Shown here piece after piece: positions 57,513-64,000 of a stretch of 64,000 bases of DNA (its first letter is position 1; each line of letters opens with the position of its first letter). The notes beneath the pieces were generated by a model. That model was not told where the DNA came from, did no database searches, and worked only from the letters and a program-made list of their open reading frames with translations. This DNA is from an uncultured Roseobacter sp. (GTDB lineage Bacteria > Pseudomonadota > Alphaproteobacteria > Rhodobacterales > Rhodobacteraceae). The DNA is taken from the NCBI RefSeq assembly GCF_947493125.1, contig NZ_CANLQB010000002.1:248001-312000 (forward strand). The letters are read 5' to 3'. A program made the position numbers and the translations under genes.

Positions 57513-57521
57513 TTATCCACC
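57513..57521 (+). promoter_or_regulatory. DnaA-box-like 9-mer upstream of dnaN
   Basis: TTATCCACC differs at one base from the DnaA box TTATCCACA. It lies 41 bp before the dnaN start, in the dnaA-dnaN spacer. It could mediate control of dnaN by DnaA. A single near-match may also occur by chance. Confidence 0.4.
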
Positions 57522-57571
57522 GACTTCACAAGTGTTTTATTGGTTTGTGTGGTGGAAAGGGCAGGGCGTCA

Positions 57572-57604
57572 AGACCCGCCGCTTGCTTACGGCCAGGCGG
57601 GTCT
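57572..57604 (-). terminator. Hairpin after dnaA
   Basis: Perfect 9-bp arms AGACCCGCC / GGCGGGTCT with a 15-nt loop, 11 bp past the dnaA stop. There is no T run after it on the minus strand, so it may only attenuate or protect the dnaA mRNA end. Confidence 0.5.
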
Positions 57605-57614
57605 CAATGTGTGA

Positions 57615-58988
57615 CTATTCTTCCAGCGCGCGGCGCAGAAGTTCCAAATCTTCAGCGATCTGGCCGTCCTGGGTTTTCAACTCTTCAATGCGCTTCACGC
57701 CGTGCATGACGGTGGTGTGGTCCCGCCCGCCGAAGCGGCGCCCGATCTCGGGCAGGGACCGCGAAGTCATCTTCTTGCAGAGATACATCGCCACTTGACG
57801 GGGCCTTGCATAGCTGCGCAGTCGCTTGGGTCCAATCATGTCAGACAGGCGAATGTTGTAGTGATCGCTGACCTTGCGCTGGATCTCCTCGACGGTGATC
57901 TTGCGTTCCGAGGCGCGCAGCACGTCCGACAGACAATCCTGCGTCAGCTCCATGTTGATCTCGCGGCCCACCAGCGAGGCGAAAGCAAAAAGCCGCGTCA
58001 GCGCACCTTCCAGCACCCGCACGTTGGTGGAAATGCGATGCGCGAGGAATTCAAGCACACCCGCTTCGACCTCCAGATCCGGGTAGTTCACGCGCTGCTG
58101 TTCGACCTTGCTCTGCAGGATACCCAGGCGCAGCTCATAGTCGGTCGGATGCAGGTCCACCACCAACCCGCACTGCAGGCGCGACTTCACGCGGTCTTCG
58201 AGATCCTTGATCTCGCTGGGCGAGCGGTCTGCCGAGATGATGATCTGTTTGTTCTGATCCACCAGCGCATTGAACGTGTGAAAGAACTCCTCCTGCGTGG
58301 AATCTTTACCCGCGATGAACTGCACATCATCCACCATCAGCACATCGACCGAGCGAAAGATTTCTTTGAAATCCATCATCTTGCGGTCGCGGAGGGCTTG
58401 CACAAAGCGGTACATGAACTGTTCGGCGGAGAGGTAGAGCACGTTCATTTCGGGTCTGCGGGCGCGCAACTCGTGGGCAATCGCGTGCATCAGGTGGGTC
58501 TTACCCAACCCAACGCCACCGTATAGGAACAAGGGGTTGAAGGTGACCGGACCACCCTCGGCCACGCGACGGGCCGCAGCATGCGCCAATTCGTTGGGCT
58601 TGCCCACCACGAAGGTGTCAAATGTGAATCGCTTGTCGAGCGGCGCCGTCGTCAATGCGTTGCTCGCCGGTGATTTCACCGCTCTCGGTGCATTGGGTCT
58701 CTGTTCGGTCACGGCTTCCTCCTGCATGTCGGCGCCTGCGCCCACGGGGGCAGGGACCGCGAACCGCAGGCGGCGCAAGCTCGGATCCTCGGTCTTGAGT
58801 TCATGCAGGATCAAATCCGCAAAATTCTGACTGACGTAGTTGCCCAGGAAATTCGTCGGCACGTCAAAGGTCGCGATCCCGTCGTTTGCCGCCCGAAACT
58901 CAATCGGCTCGATCCAGTTGGTATAGTTGTTTTGCCCTACCGTCTTTAGCAGTCTCTGCCTCAACTGCCCCCACTTCTCTTTAGTCAT
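57615..58988 (-). CDS. dnaA: Chromosomal replication initiator DnaA
   Basis: Binds DnaA boxes at oriC, melts the origin and loads DnaB. From ATG 58988 it has 457 residues. Domain I is 1-75 (KWGQLRQRLLKTVGQNNYTNWIEPIEF), with a linker to about 115. The AAA+ domain has Walker A LYGGVGLGKTHLMHA at 155-169 and VLMVDDVQFIAGKDSTQEEFF. Domain IV carries the DnaA signature GGRDHTTVMHGVKRI. An in-frame ATG at 59078 with a strong AGGAG site would add 30 residues. The gene lies about 47 kb from the candidate origin, as is usual in alphaproteobacteria where dnaA and oriC are apart. Confidence 0.97.
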   Translation of the reverse strand: MTKEKWGQLRQRLLKTVGQNNYTNWIEPIEFRAANDGIATFDVPTNFLGNYVSQNFADLILHELKTEDPSLRRLRFAVPAPVGAGADMQEEAVTEQRPNAPRAVKSPASNALTTAPLDKRFTFDTFVVGKPNELAHAAARRVAEGGPVTFNPLFLYGGVGLGKTHLMHAIAHELRARRPEMNVLYLSAEQFMYRFVQALRDRKMMDFKEIFRSVDVLMVDDVQFIAGKDSTQEEFFHTFNALVDQNKQIIISADRSPSEIKDLEDRVKSRLQCGLVVDLHPTDYELRLGILQSKVEQQRVNYPDLEVEAGVLEFLAHRISTNVRVLEGALTRLFAFASLVGREINMELTQDCLSDVLRASERKITVEEIQRKVSDHYNIRLSDMIGPKRLRSYARPRQVAMYLCKKMTSRSLPEIGRRFGGRDHTTVMHGVKRIEELKTQDGQIAEDLELLRRALEE

Positions 58989-59460
58989 GTTAGACCTGTT
59001 TTCCTTTTCGCGTTCCCAGTTCTGGCGCCGCACCCGATGTAGATGCCGCACCGCCTCTTCGGTCTTGTTCGCGAACATACCTCTCCTGTCCTGCTCCCAC
59101 ACGAAACCAGGTCAACGTCCAATGGACATTTACAGATTAGGCAATGCCTGACCGGATCGTGCACCCTGCACCGGGTGCGTGTTCCAATCAGACGACACCG
59201 TCCGCTCTTTTTTGACAGGGCAAACCGCTGTTGCGCAGCATTTGCAGACTGAAGGCGTCTCCTTTTTAGTGACACCCAGCCCCTGAATCTCTCTCTGTCG
59301 CAGCAGCGCGAAGAGCTCTTCAGGGCCTGTCCCCCCATGACGAAATGAATCGCACGATATAGGTAGCAACTTCGCCCGCGGCACGGCAACTGATCTTCAT
59401 TCTTGACTCTGCATTTTCAAAAAAGAATCTCTTGGCGCGCAAAAAGAGTCTCATAAATGC
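58989..59460 (-). promoter_or_regulatory. dnaA upstream region
   Basis: A 472-bp stretch between dnaA and the rpsT terminator. The dnaA frame remains open through the first 114 bp. I see no DnaA box, no second gene and no convincing -35/-10 pair. The dnaA promoter should lie here. The left part contains a possible alternative dnaA start (59078). Confidence 0.4.
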
Positions 59461-59484
59461 AAAAAAGCGCCGACGACCGGCGCT
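59461..59484 (-). terminator. Rho-independent terminator of rpsT
   Basis: On the minus strand a 7-bp GC-rich stem (AGCGCCG / CGGCGCT) with a 5-nt loop is followed by a run of T (A run at 59461-59466 on the plus strand). It lies about 48 bp after the rpsT stop. Confidence 0.9.
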
Positions 59485-59531
59485 TCTTATCACCATTTCT
59501 GGGGAACCTTGGGGCCCCAGCGCGGCAGCAA

Positions 59532-59795
59532 TCAGCCCAACGCTTTGACTCGCGCCGACAGTCGCGAAATTTTCCGTGCAGCGGTGTTTTTATGAAACAC
59601 CCCCTTGGTCACACCGCGCATCAGCTCCGGCTGAGCCGCACGCAGAGCAGCGGACGCCGTATCCTTGTCGCCTGAGGCAATCGCCTCCTCGACCTTGCGC
59701 AGGAATGTCCGGATGCGCGACCGGCGCGCTTTGTTGATCTGGAAGCGTGCCTCGTTCTGGCGGGCGCGCTTCTTGGCTTGGGGCGAATTGGCCAT
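59532..59795 (-). CDS. rpsT: 30S ribosomal protein S20
   Basis: An 87-residue basic protein that binds 16S rRNA at the bottom of the small subunit. It begins [18 protein letters not shown] as family members do and ends [16 protein letters not shown]. The frame is open upstream but the ATG at 59795 is clear. It is a single-gene unit with its own terminator, next to dnaA, an arrangement seen in other alphaproteobacteria. Confidence 0.97.
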   Translation of the reverse strand: MANSPQAKKRARQNEARFQINKARRSRIRTFLRKVEEAIASGDKDTASAALRAAQPELMRGVTKGVFHKNTAARKISRLSARVKALG

Positions 59796-59914
59796 ATGTG
59801 TCTCACCTTCTTCGGCGTTGATGTGTCGTTCATGCACAATGCTGCCAACCCGGTTTTCGAAACCCCGGTAGGTGATTCTAGCCAAAGCGGGCCGCACACG
59901 CATGTCTGGCGGGC

Positions 59915-59942
59915 TCTATATGCCGCTTTGACCGGATTGCAA
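59915..59942 (-). promoter_or_regulatory. Possible promoter of rpsT
   Basis: On the minus strand TTGCAA (59937-59942) and TATAGA (59915-59920) are 16 bp apart, about 120 bp upstream of the rpsT start. They fit a housekeeping sigma promoter loosely. Confidence 0.4.
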
Positions 59943-59974
59943 AGCCGAAAGTCAGTACTCTATCGCGAGGCAAA

Positions 59975-61230
59975 GTGGCCCCTCCCGCCCAGCGCTGTCT
60001 TGACCGATGTCGCCGCGCGTTGGTAGCCACCGAGCGCGACACGCCGCGATGGGGCGGTGTGCAGCCATCAGGAGTGCGGTTCGACCAGATCTATGGCGAC
60101 AACAGCGGTACGGGCGGAGGCCAGACCCCGTTCGATACCGATAGGGACGGCGCGGCCACCCAGGAAGACGAGTTCGTCTCGATCAGCAATGACAACGCGA
60201 CGCCCCTCGATATCTCAGGCTGGCAGATCTGGTCGGATTCCACTGGGAGCGGCGCGCCGGACAGGCCGGTGGACGGGCTCTATCGCACCTTTCCGCCCGG
60301 CACGGTTCTGCAACCCGGCGAGACGCTATACATCGTGAACGAAATCACCGGCCCCGCGCCCAGCTGGCTCAGGAAGCCTCCGAAGGCGGGGTCGAGTCTG
60401 GTTCAGGTGGTGTGCGGACCAACCTGCTCACCCAAGGAAGCAGCGGCCGCGCAGGCGAGGCCATTGCACTCGTGGATCCACCCAGCGGCGGCTATATCGT
60501 TTTCAACATGTCGACCCGCCAGCCCAATGTGCAGAATGAAACCGGATTTCCGGGCACCAACAACGTCGGCACTGAGGAGGGCCACGCGGTCATGCCCGAT
60601 TAATCGGCGGGCACTGCGTACCGCTATAGTCCCGGCACTGGCACCTACCGAGCGCGGGATGTTGGCGTCCCCTGTTTCGCGGCGGGCACCCGGATTCGTA
60701 CCCCTGAGGGTCCGGACCCGGTGGAGGATCTGCAGGTGGGCGATCTGGTTCTGACGGCGATACTTGGCCCGCAACGTATTCGTTGGCGCGGCAGCCGCCC
60801 GCTCAATGCCGCGCAGATGGCCTTTGCCGGTCAACATCCGATCGAATTCAAACCCGGTAGCCTTGGGCCAGACCTGCCGACGCGCAGCTTGCGCGTATCG
60901 CCGCAGCATCGCTTTCTCCTAAACGGAGACTGCCTTGTCCCGGCCCGCGGCTTGGTCAATCTGCCGAAAGTCCGCGTGATGAAGGGCTGTCGGCAGGTCA
61001 CTTACCACCATATCCTGCTGGACCGTCACCAGGTTATCTTCGCCGAAGGGGTCGCCACCGAGAGCCTGATGCCAGGCCGCACATTTCTGGCGCGCTGTAC
61101 CATCTCGGATCGGCTGGACATCATGCGGCTCTCCGGAGCCGACCCAGCACCGGCGCTGCGCTGTCTCACGGTGGCGGAGACACGCCGCTGTCTGCGCGAT
61201 CATGACGGCGCGCTGCAGGCGTCAGGCTGA
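59975..61230 (+). pseudogene. Broken lamin-tail/Hint domain gene
   Basis: Three pieces of one protein in two frames. The first (59975 to about 60375) has a lamin-tail-like domain (DQIYGDNSGTGGGQTPFDTD, SISNDNATPLDISGWQIWSD, LQPGETLYIVNEITG). Near 60375 the reading frame must shift by one base to continue as AQEASEGGVESGSGG...VGTEEGHAVMPD. A TAA stop at 60601-60603 then precedes, in the same frame, the Hint domain VPCFAAGTRIRTPEGPDPVEDLQVGDLVL, with its nucleophilic Cys, running to 61230. No good start or ribosome site is visible at the 5' end. Hint proteins of this type are common in Rhodobacterales, probably exported. A sequencing error could mimic one lesion, but hardly both. Confidence 0.75.
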
Positions 61231-61824
61231 TCAGCCCTCGGAGTAGAGGAATTCCATCGGCTGCCAACCCGTGCGCGGCGTCAGCCGGTCCATATTGCAT
61301 TCGAAATAGCATCCACCGCCGCCGGGCCCCTGATCATGCTCTCGGCTGATCGGCTGCCCGGACAAATGGCAATAGAGCAGGGTGCCCACCCCCCCGTGCC
61401 CCACCAGCAGCAGGTCACCCCGTCCGTGATCCGCGAGGCAGGCTTCGAACTCTCGCACGATGCGCGCCTGCGCCTCTGCCGCGGTTTCCCAACCGCGCAC
61501 GCTGCGCTCGGGCTCGGCAAAGAAGGCATCCGCCACCTGCTCAAATTCCTCGGGTGGCAGAAAGCCGGTGGCGCTACGGTCATTCTCATGCATCAGCGCC
61601 CGCACCTGCATCTTGGACCCCAGCGCGGTGGCCAGCGGCTTGGCGGTCTCGATTGCCTTGGTTTCGCCGCTGCTGATCACTGACGTCGTGCCCGCCATCG
61701 CCCCTGACGCGGCCAGAGCGGCGACACGCTGCTGCCCCACCTCGTTTAGCGACCACAGCGGAATATCCAGATCGGGGTCGATCCGCACCTGGGGATGGGT
61801 CAGATAACGTAAGGTTCCGCGCAT
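61231..61824 (-). CDS. Histidine phosphatase superfamily protein with atypical motif
   Basis: A 197-residue phosphoglycerate-mutase-like protein from ATG 61824 (GGGAG ribosome site). The usual RHGE motif is replaced by YLTHPQV: the nucleophilic His remains but the Arg before it is lost. The second His is in LLVGHGGVGTLLY and the middle motif in SSGETKAIETA. Activity is plausible but uncertain. It is convergent with the Hint pseudogene, immediately adjacent. The substrate is unknown. Confidence 0.82.
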   Translation of the reverse strand: MRGTLRYLTHPQVRIDPDLDIPLWSLNEVGQQRVAALAASGAMAGTTSVISSGETKAIETAKPLATALGSKMQVRALMHENDRSATGFLPPEEFEQVADAFFAEPERSVRGWETAAEAQARIVREFEACLADHGRGDLLLVGHGGVGTLLYCHLSGQPISREHDQGPGGGGCYFECNMDRLTPRTGWQPMEFLYSEG

Positions 61825-61890
61825 GCGCAGATCTCCCTTGACTGATGTGGTCTGAGGTCGTGGCACTCCAGCGTACTGGAGCGCGCTGTC

Positions 61891-62667
61891 TTACTTGTCG
61901 CGGAACTGGGCTTCGCGCTTCTCAAGGAATGCGCTCATGCCTTCCGACTGGTCCTCTGTCGCAAAGAGCGCATGGAACATCCGCCGCTCAAAGAGCAGAC
62001 CTTCGCGCAGCGGCACCTCATAGGCGCGGTTCACAGCCTCCTTGACGACCATCACCGTGATCATCGACTTCTCGGCGATCTTCTGGGCCGCCCCATGCGC
62101 TTCTTCCAGAAGCTTCTTGCAGGGCACCACACGGCTGACGAGGCCGGACTTCTCCGCTTCATCGGCGTCCATGAAGCGCCCGGTCAGATGCATGTCCATG
62201 GCCTTCGACTTGCCCACAATCCGGGTGAGCCGCTGCGTCCCCCCGATGCCAGCCACCACGCCTAGGTTGATCTCAGGCTGGCCAAACTTCGCGGTGTCCG
62301 AGCAGATGATGAAGTCACACATCATCGCCAGTTCGCAGCCGCCCCCCAATGCATAGCCCGAGACGGCTGCGATGATCGGCTTGCGTACCCGCATGATCGC
62401 TTCGGTCTCAGGCGTGAAGAGATCGCCCGAAAAAGCTTCGACAAAGCTCTTGTCCTTCATCATCGCGATATCTGCCCCGGCGGCAAAGGCCTTCTCCGAG
62501 CCGGTGATGATGATACAGCGCACCTTGTCGTTGGCCTGCGCCTCAGTCAGCGCATCGGCCAGTTCTTTCATCAATTCGTCGTTCAGGGCGTTCAGGGCGT
62601 CGGGCCGGTTCAGCGTGATCTGGGCCACATGGTTCTCAATCTCAACGATGATCGTCTCGTAGGCCAT
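61891..62667 (-). CDS. Enoyl-CoA hydratase
   Basis: Hydrates trans-2-enoyl-CoA in fatty acid and amino acid breakdown. From ATG 62667 it has 258 residues, standard for short-chain enoyl-CoA hydratases. Both catalytic Glu regions are present ([11 protein letters not shown] and [20 protein letters not shown]), as is the oxyanion segment [12 protein letters not shown]. Unlike the crotonase gene at 51171, it has the full active site. It lies 64 bp after fpg on the same strand. Confidence 0.93.
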   Translation of the reverse strand: MAYETIIVEIENHVAQITLNRPDALNALNDELMKELADALTEAQANDKVRCIIITGSEKAFAAGADIAMMKDKSFVEAFSGDLFTPETEAIMRVRKPIIAAVSGYALGGGCELAMMCDFIICSDTAKFGQPEINLGVVAGIGGTQRLTRIVGKSKAMDMHLTGRFMDADEAEKSGLVSRVVPCKKLLEEAHGAAQKIAEKSMITVMVVKEAVNRAYEVPLREGLLFERRMFHALFATEDQSEGMSAFLEKREAQFRDK

Positions 62668-62731
62668 CCGCAAAGCTCTCGTTGTGGTCACTGAGAGTTC
62701 GACTCAATACCAAGCATGACCGAGGTTCAAG

Positions 62732-63583
62732 CTATCTTTGGCATTGCGCGCAGAAGAAAGATGAGCGACCCGATTGCACGATTCGCCCGATGACGCCGGG
62801 GCAATCGGCGGTCCGGCAGGGAGCGCCTTCGCGACCATAGACGTCAAAGCTGTGCTGGAAATATCCAAGTTCGCCATCGGCTTGGCGGAAATCCCGCAGT
62901 GACGACCCGCCTGCCTCAATAGCCTCCGCCAGCACCGTGCGGATGATCGGCACCAGTGCTGCCACCCGTGCCGCAGAAATCCGCCCGGCTTTGCGCGTCG
63001 GCCTGATTTTTGCGCGGTAGAGCGCCTCGCAGACGTAGATATTGCCTAGCCCTGCGACAATGCGCTGGTCCAGCAGGGCCGACTTCACCGGCGTCATCTT
63101 GCCCTTGAAGGCCGCGATCAGGTGATCTTGGTGAAATTCATTGCCCAAAGGCTCCGGCCCCAGCACGGCAAGCAGTTTGTGCTCTGACGCTGTTGCCGTC
63201 TGCATCAGGTCCATCGCCCCGAATCGTCGGGGGTCGTTGAAGGTGATCCGCGCGCCGTTCTCCATGTGAAAGACCACGTGGTCGTGCTTTTCGGGGGCAG
63301 GGTGGTCATGCACGAATTGCTCAAGCGGATCGCCCGAGACCATCATTCGCCCCGACATGCCCAGATGGATGAGCAGCGTCTCGCCCGAGCTTAGATCGGC
63401 CAGAATGTACTTCGACCGCCGCCGCAACCGTTCCACCCGTTGCCCCGTCAGCCGTTCGGCCATTGCGTCGGGAAACGGCCAACGCAGATCGGGCCGGTTC
63501 ACATCGGCCCGCGCAATCACTGCGCCCGTCATCGCGGGCTCCAGCCCGCGCCGCACGGTTTCGACCTCTGGCAATTCTGGCAC
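62732..63583 (-). CDS. mutM: Formamidopyrimidine-DNA glycosylase (Fpg/MutM)
   Basis: Removes 8-oxoguanine and formamidopyrimidines from DNA and nicks the strand. The 283-residue protein starts with catalytic Pro2-Glu3 ([16 protein letters not shown]), has the conserved Lys in [11 protein letters not shown] near residue 58 and [11 protein letters not shown]. It ends with a four-Cys zinc finger (CRTADC...FFCAQCQR). It is divergent from ubiE across 87 bp. Confidence 0.96.
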   Translation of the reverse strand: MPELPEVETVRRGLEPAMTGAVIARADVNRPDLRWPFPDAMAERLTGQRVERLRRRSKYILADLSSGETLLIHLGMSGRMMVSGDPLEQFVHDHPAPEKHDHVVFHMENGARITFNDPRRFGAMDLMQTATASEHKLLAVLGPEPLGNEFHQDHLIAAFKGKMTPVKSALLDQRIVAGLGNIYVCEALYRAKIRPTRKAGRISAARVAALVPIIRTVLAEAIEAGGSSLRDFRQADGELGYFQHSFDVYGREGAPCRTADCPGVIGRIVQSGRSSFFCAQCQR

Positions 63584-63670
63584 CGCTCTCCCCGCGACAA
63601 TCGGGCCGCATTGTGCATCCGCCCATGAAGCCTATAACAAAAGGCGAAGCGGCAAGGACCACAAGACCCC

Positions 63671-64000
63671 ATGAGTAACGAGACCGACAAAACCACCCAC
63701 TTCGGTTATGAGACCGTGCCCGAAGCTGAAAAGGCGGGGCGCGTTCAGGGAGTCTTCGCCTCCGTGGCCAGCCGATACGACATCATGAACGACGTGATGT
63801 CCGGCGGCATCCATCGCCTCTGGAAAGACGCGATGATGGACTGGCTGGCACCGCGGCCTGGGCAAAAGCTGCTCGATGTGGCGGGGGGCACGGGCGACAT
63901 CTCCTTTAGGTTTCTCAAACGAGCAGGGTCCGGCCACGCCACCGTCCTCGACCTCACCGAGCCCATGCTGGTCGAAGGCCGCAAACGAGCGGATGCGGCG
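63671..64000 (+). CDS. ubiE: Demethylmenaquinone/ubiquinone methyltransferase UbiE (N-terminal part)
   Basis: C-methyltransferase of ubiquinone (and menaquinone) synthesis. The first 110 codons are in the window and the gene continues beyond the right edge. Seen are [41 protein letters not shown] and the SAM-binding motif [13 protein letters not shown]. In other alphaproteobacteria ubiE-ubiB-coaBC-dut often follow; that cannot be checked here. Confidence 0.95.
   Translation, partial: MSNETDKTTHFGYETVPEAEKAGRVQGVFASVASRYDIMNDVMSGGIHRLWKDAMMDWLAPRPGQKLLDVAGGTGDISFRFLKRAGSGHATVLDLTEPMLVEGRKRADAA

Overview
The window looks like chromosomal DNA of an alphaproteobacterium of the Rhodobacterales (Roseobacter/Rhodobacter type). 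This rests on protein sequences and gene order: RegB-SenC-RegA redox genes, AddAB instead of RecBCD, a Mic60-like gene next to hemY, hemJ as the protoporphyrinogen oxidase, the block rho-mnmE-mnmG-rsmG-parA-parB, and the block maf-aroE-coaE-dnaQ-secB. No rRNA, tRNA, CRISPR array, insertion sequence or prophage was seen. Almost everything is core genome.

Layout. 1-2941: hrcA (cut by the window edge, minus), then rph-rdgB-hemW (plus). 2938-10324: a minus-strand run hemJ, rho, mnmE, mnmG, rsmG, parA, parB. Two perfect 16-bp parS palindromes lie inside the start regions of rsmG and mnmG. 10325-10728: a 404-bp gene-free stretch with an AT-rich core and DnaA-box-like 9-mers, flanked by genes reading away from it on both sides. 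I read it as the likely chromosomal replication origin. 10729-16850: maf-aroE-coaE-dnaQ (plus), secB and fxsA (minus), timA-mltA-smr (plus). 16834-21493: an MFS carrier, the hslV-membrane protein-hslU operon and trxA (minus). 21530-33089: addA, addB, murU, amgK, tsaE, a PAS protein and regB (all minus). 33186-34444: senC and regA (plus). 34538-42140: small metabolic and conserved genes around ahcY, then gpsA and tsaD (minus). 42214-49106: hemD, a Mic60-like gene, hemY, a copper ATPase with its CueR regulator, and a thioesterase (plus). 49173-51974: an XRE-type regulator divergent from a membrane desaturase, then a crotonase-family gene. 52090-59795: gyrB, a LysE exporter, recF, dnaN, dnaA and rpsT (minus). 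59975-61230: a broken lamin-tail/Hint-domain gene. 61231-64000: a phosphoglycerate-mutase-like gene, enoyl-CoA hydratase, fpg, and ubiE (cut by the window edge).

How it fits together. Replication start and partition (candidate oriC, parS, ParAB; farther off DnaA, DnaN, RecF, GyrB) dominate the window. Around them sit tRNA modification (MnmE/MnmG, TsaD/TsaE), envelope upkeep (MltA, AmgK-MurU recycling, Mic60-like), protein quality control (HrcA, HslVU, SecB, TrxA), redox and copper control (RegBA, SenC, CopA/CueR) and tetrapyrrole genes (hemW, hemJ, hemD, hemY). The least explained parts are the membrane protein coupled between hslV and hslU, the XRE/desaturase pair with a repeated intergenic motif, the kinase-less PAS protein, the long inverted repeat after regA, and the decayed Hint gene. 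Start sites were often moved inward from the longest frame on the basis of ribosome-binding sites, overlaps and family N-termini. No database search was possible.
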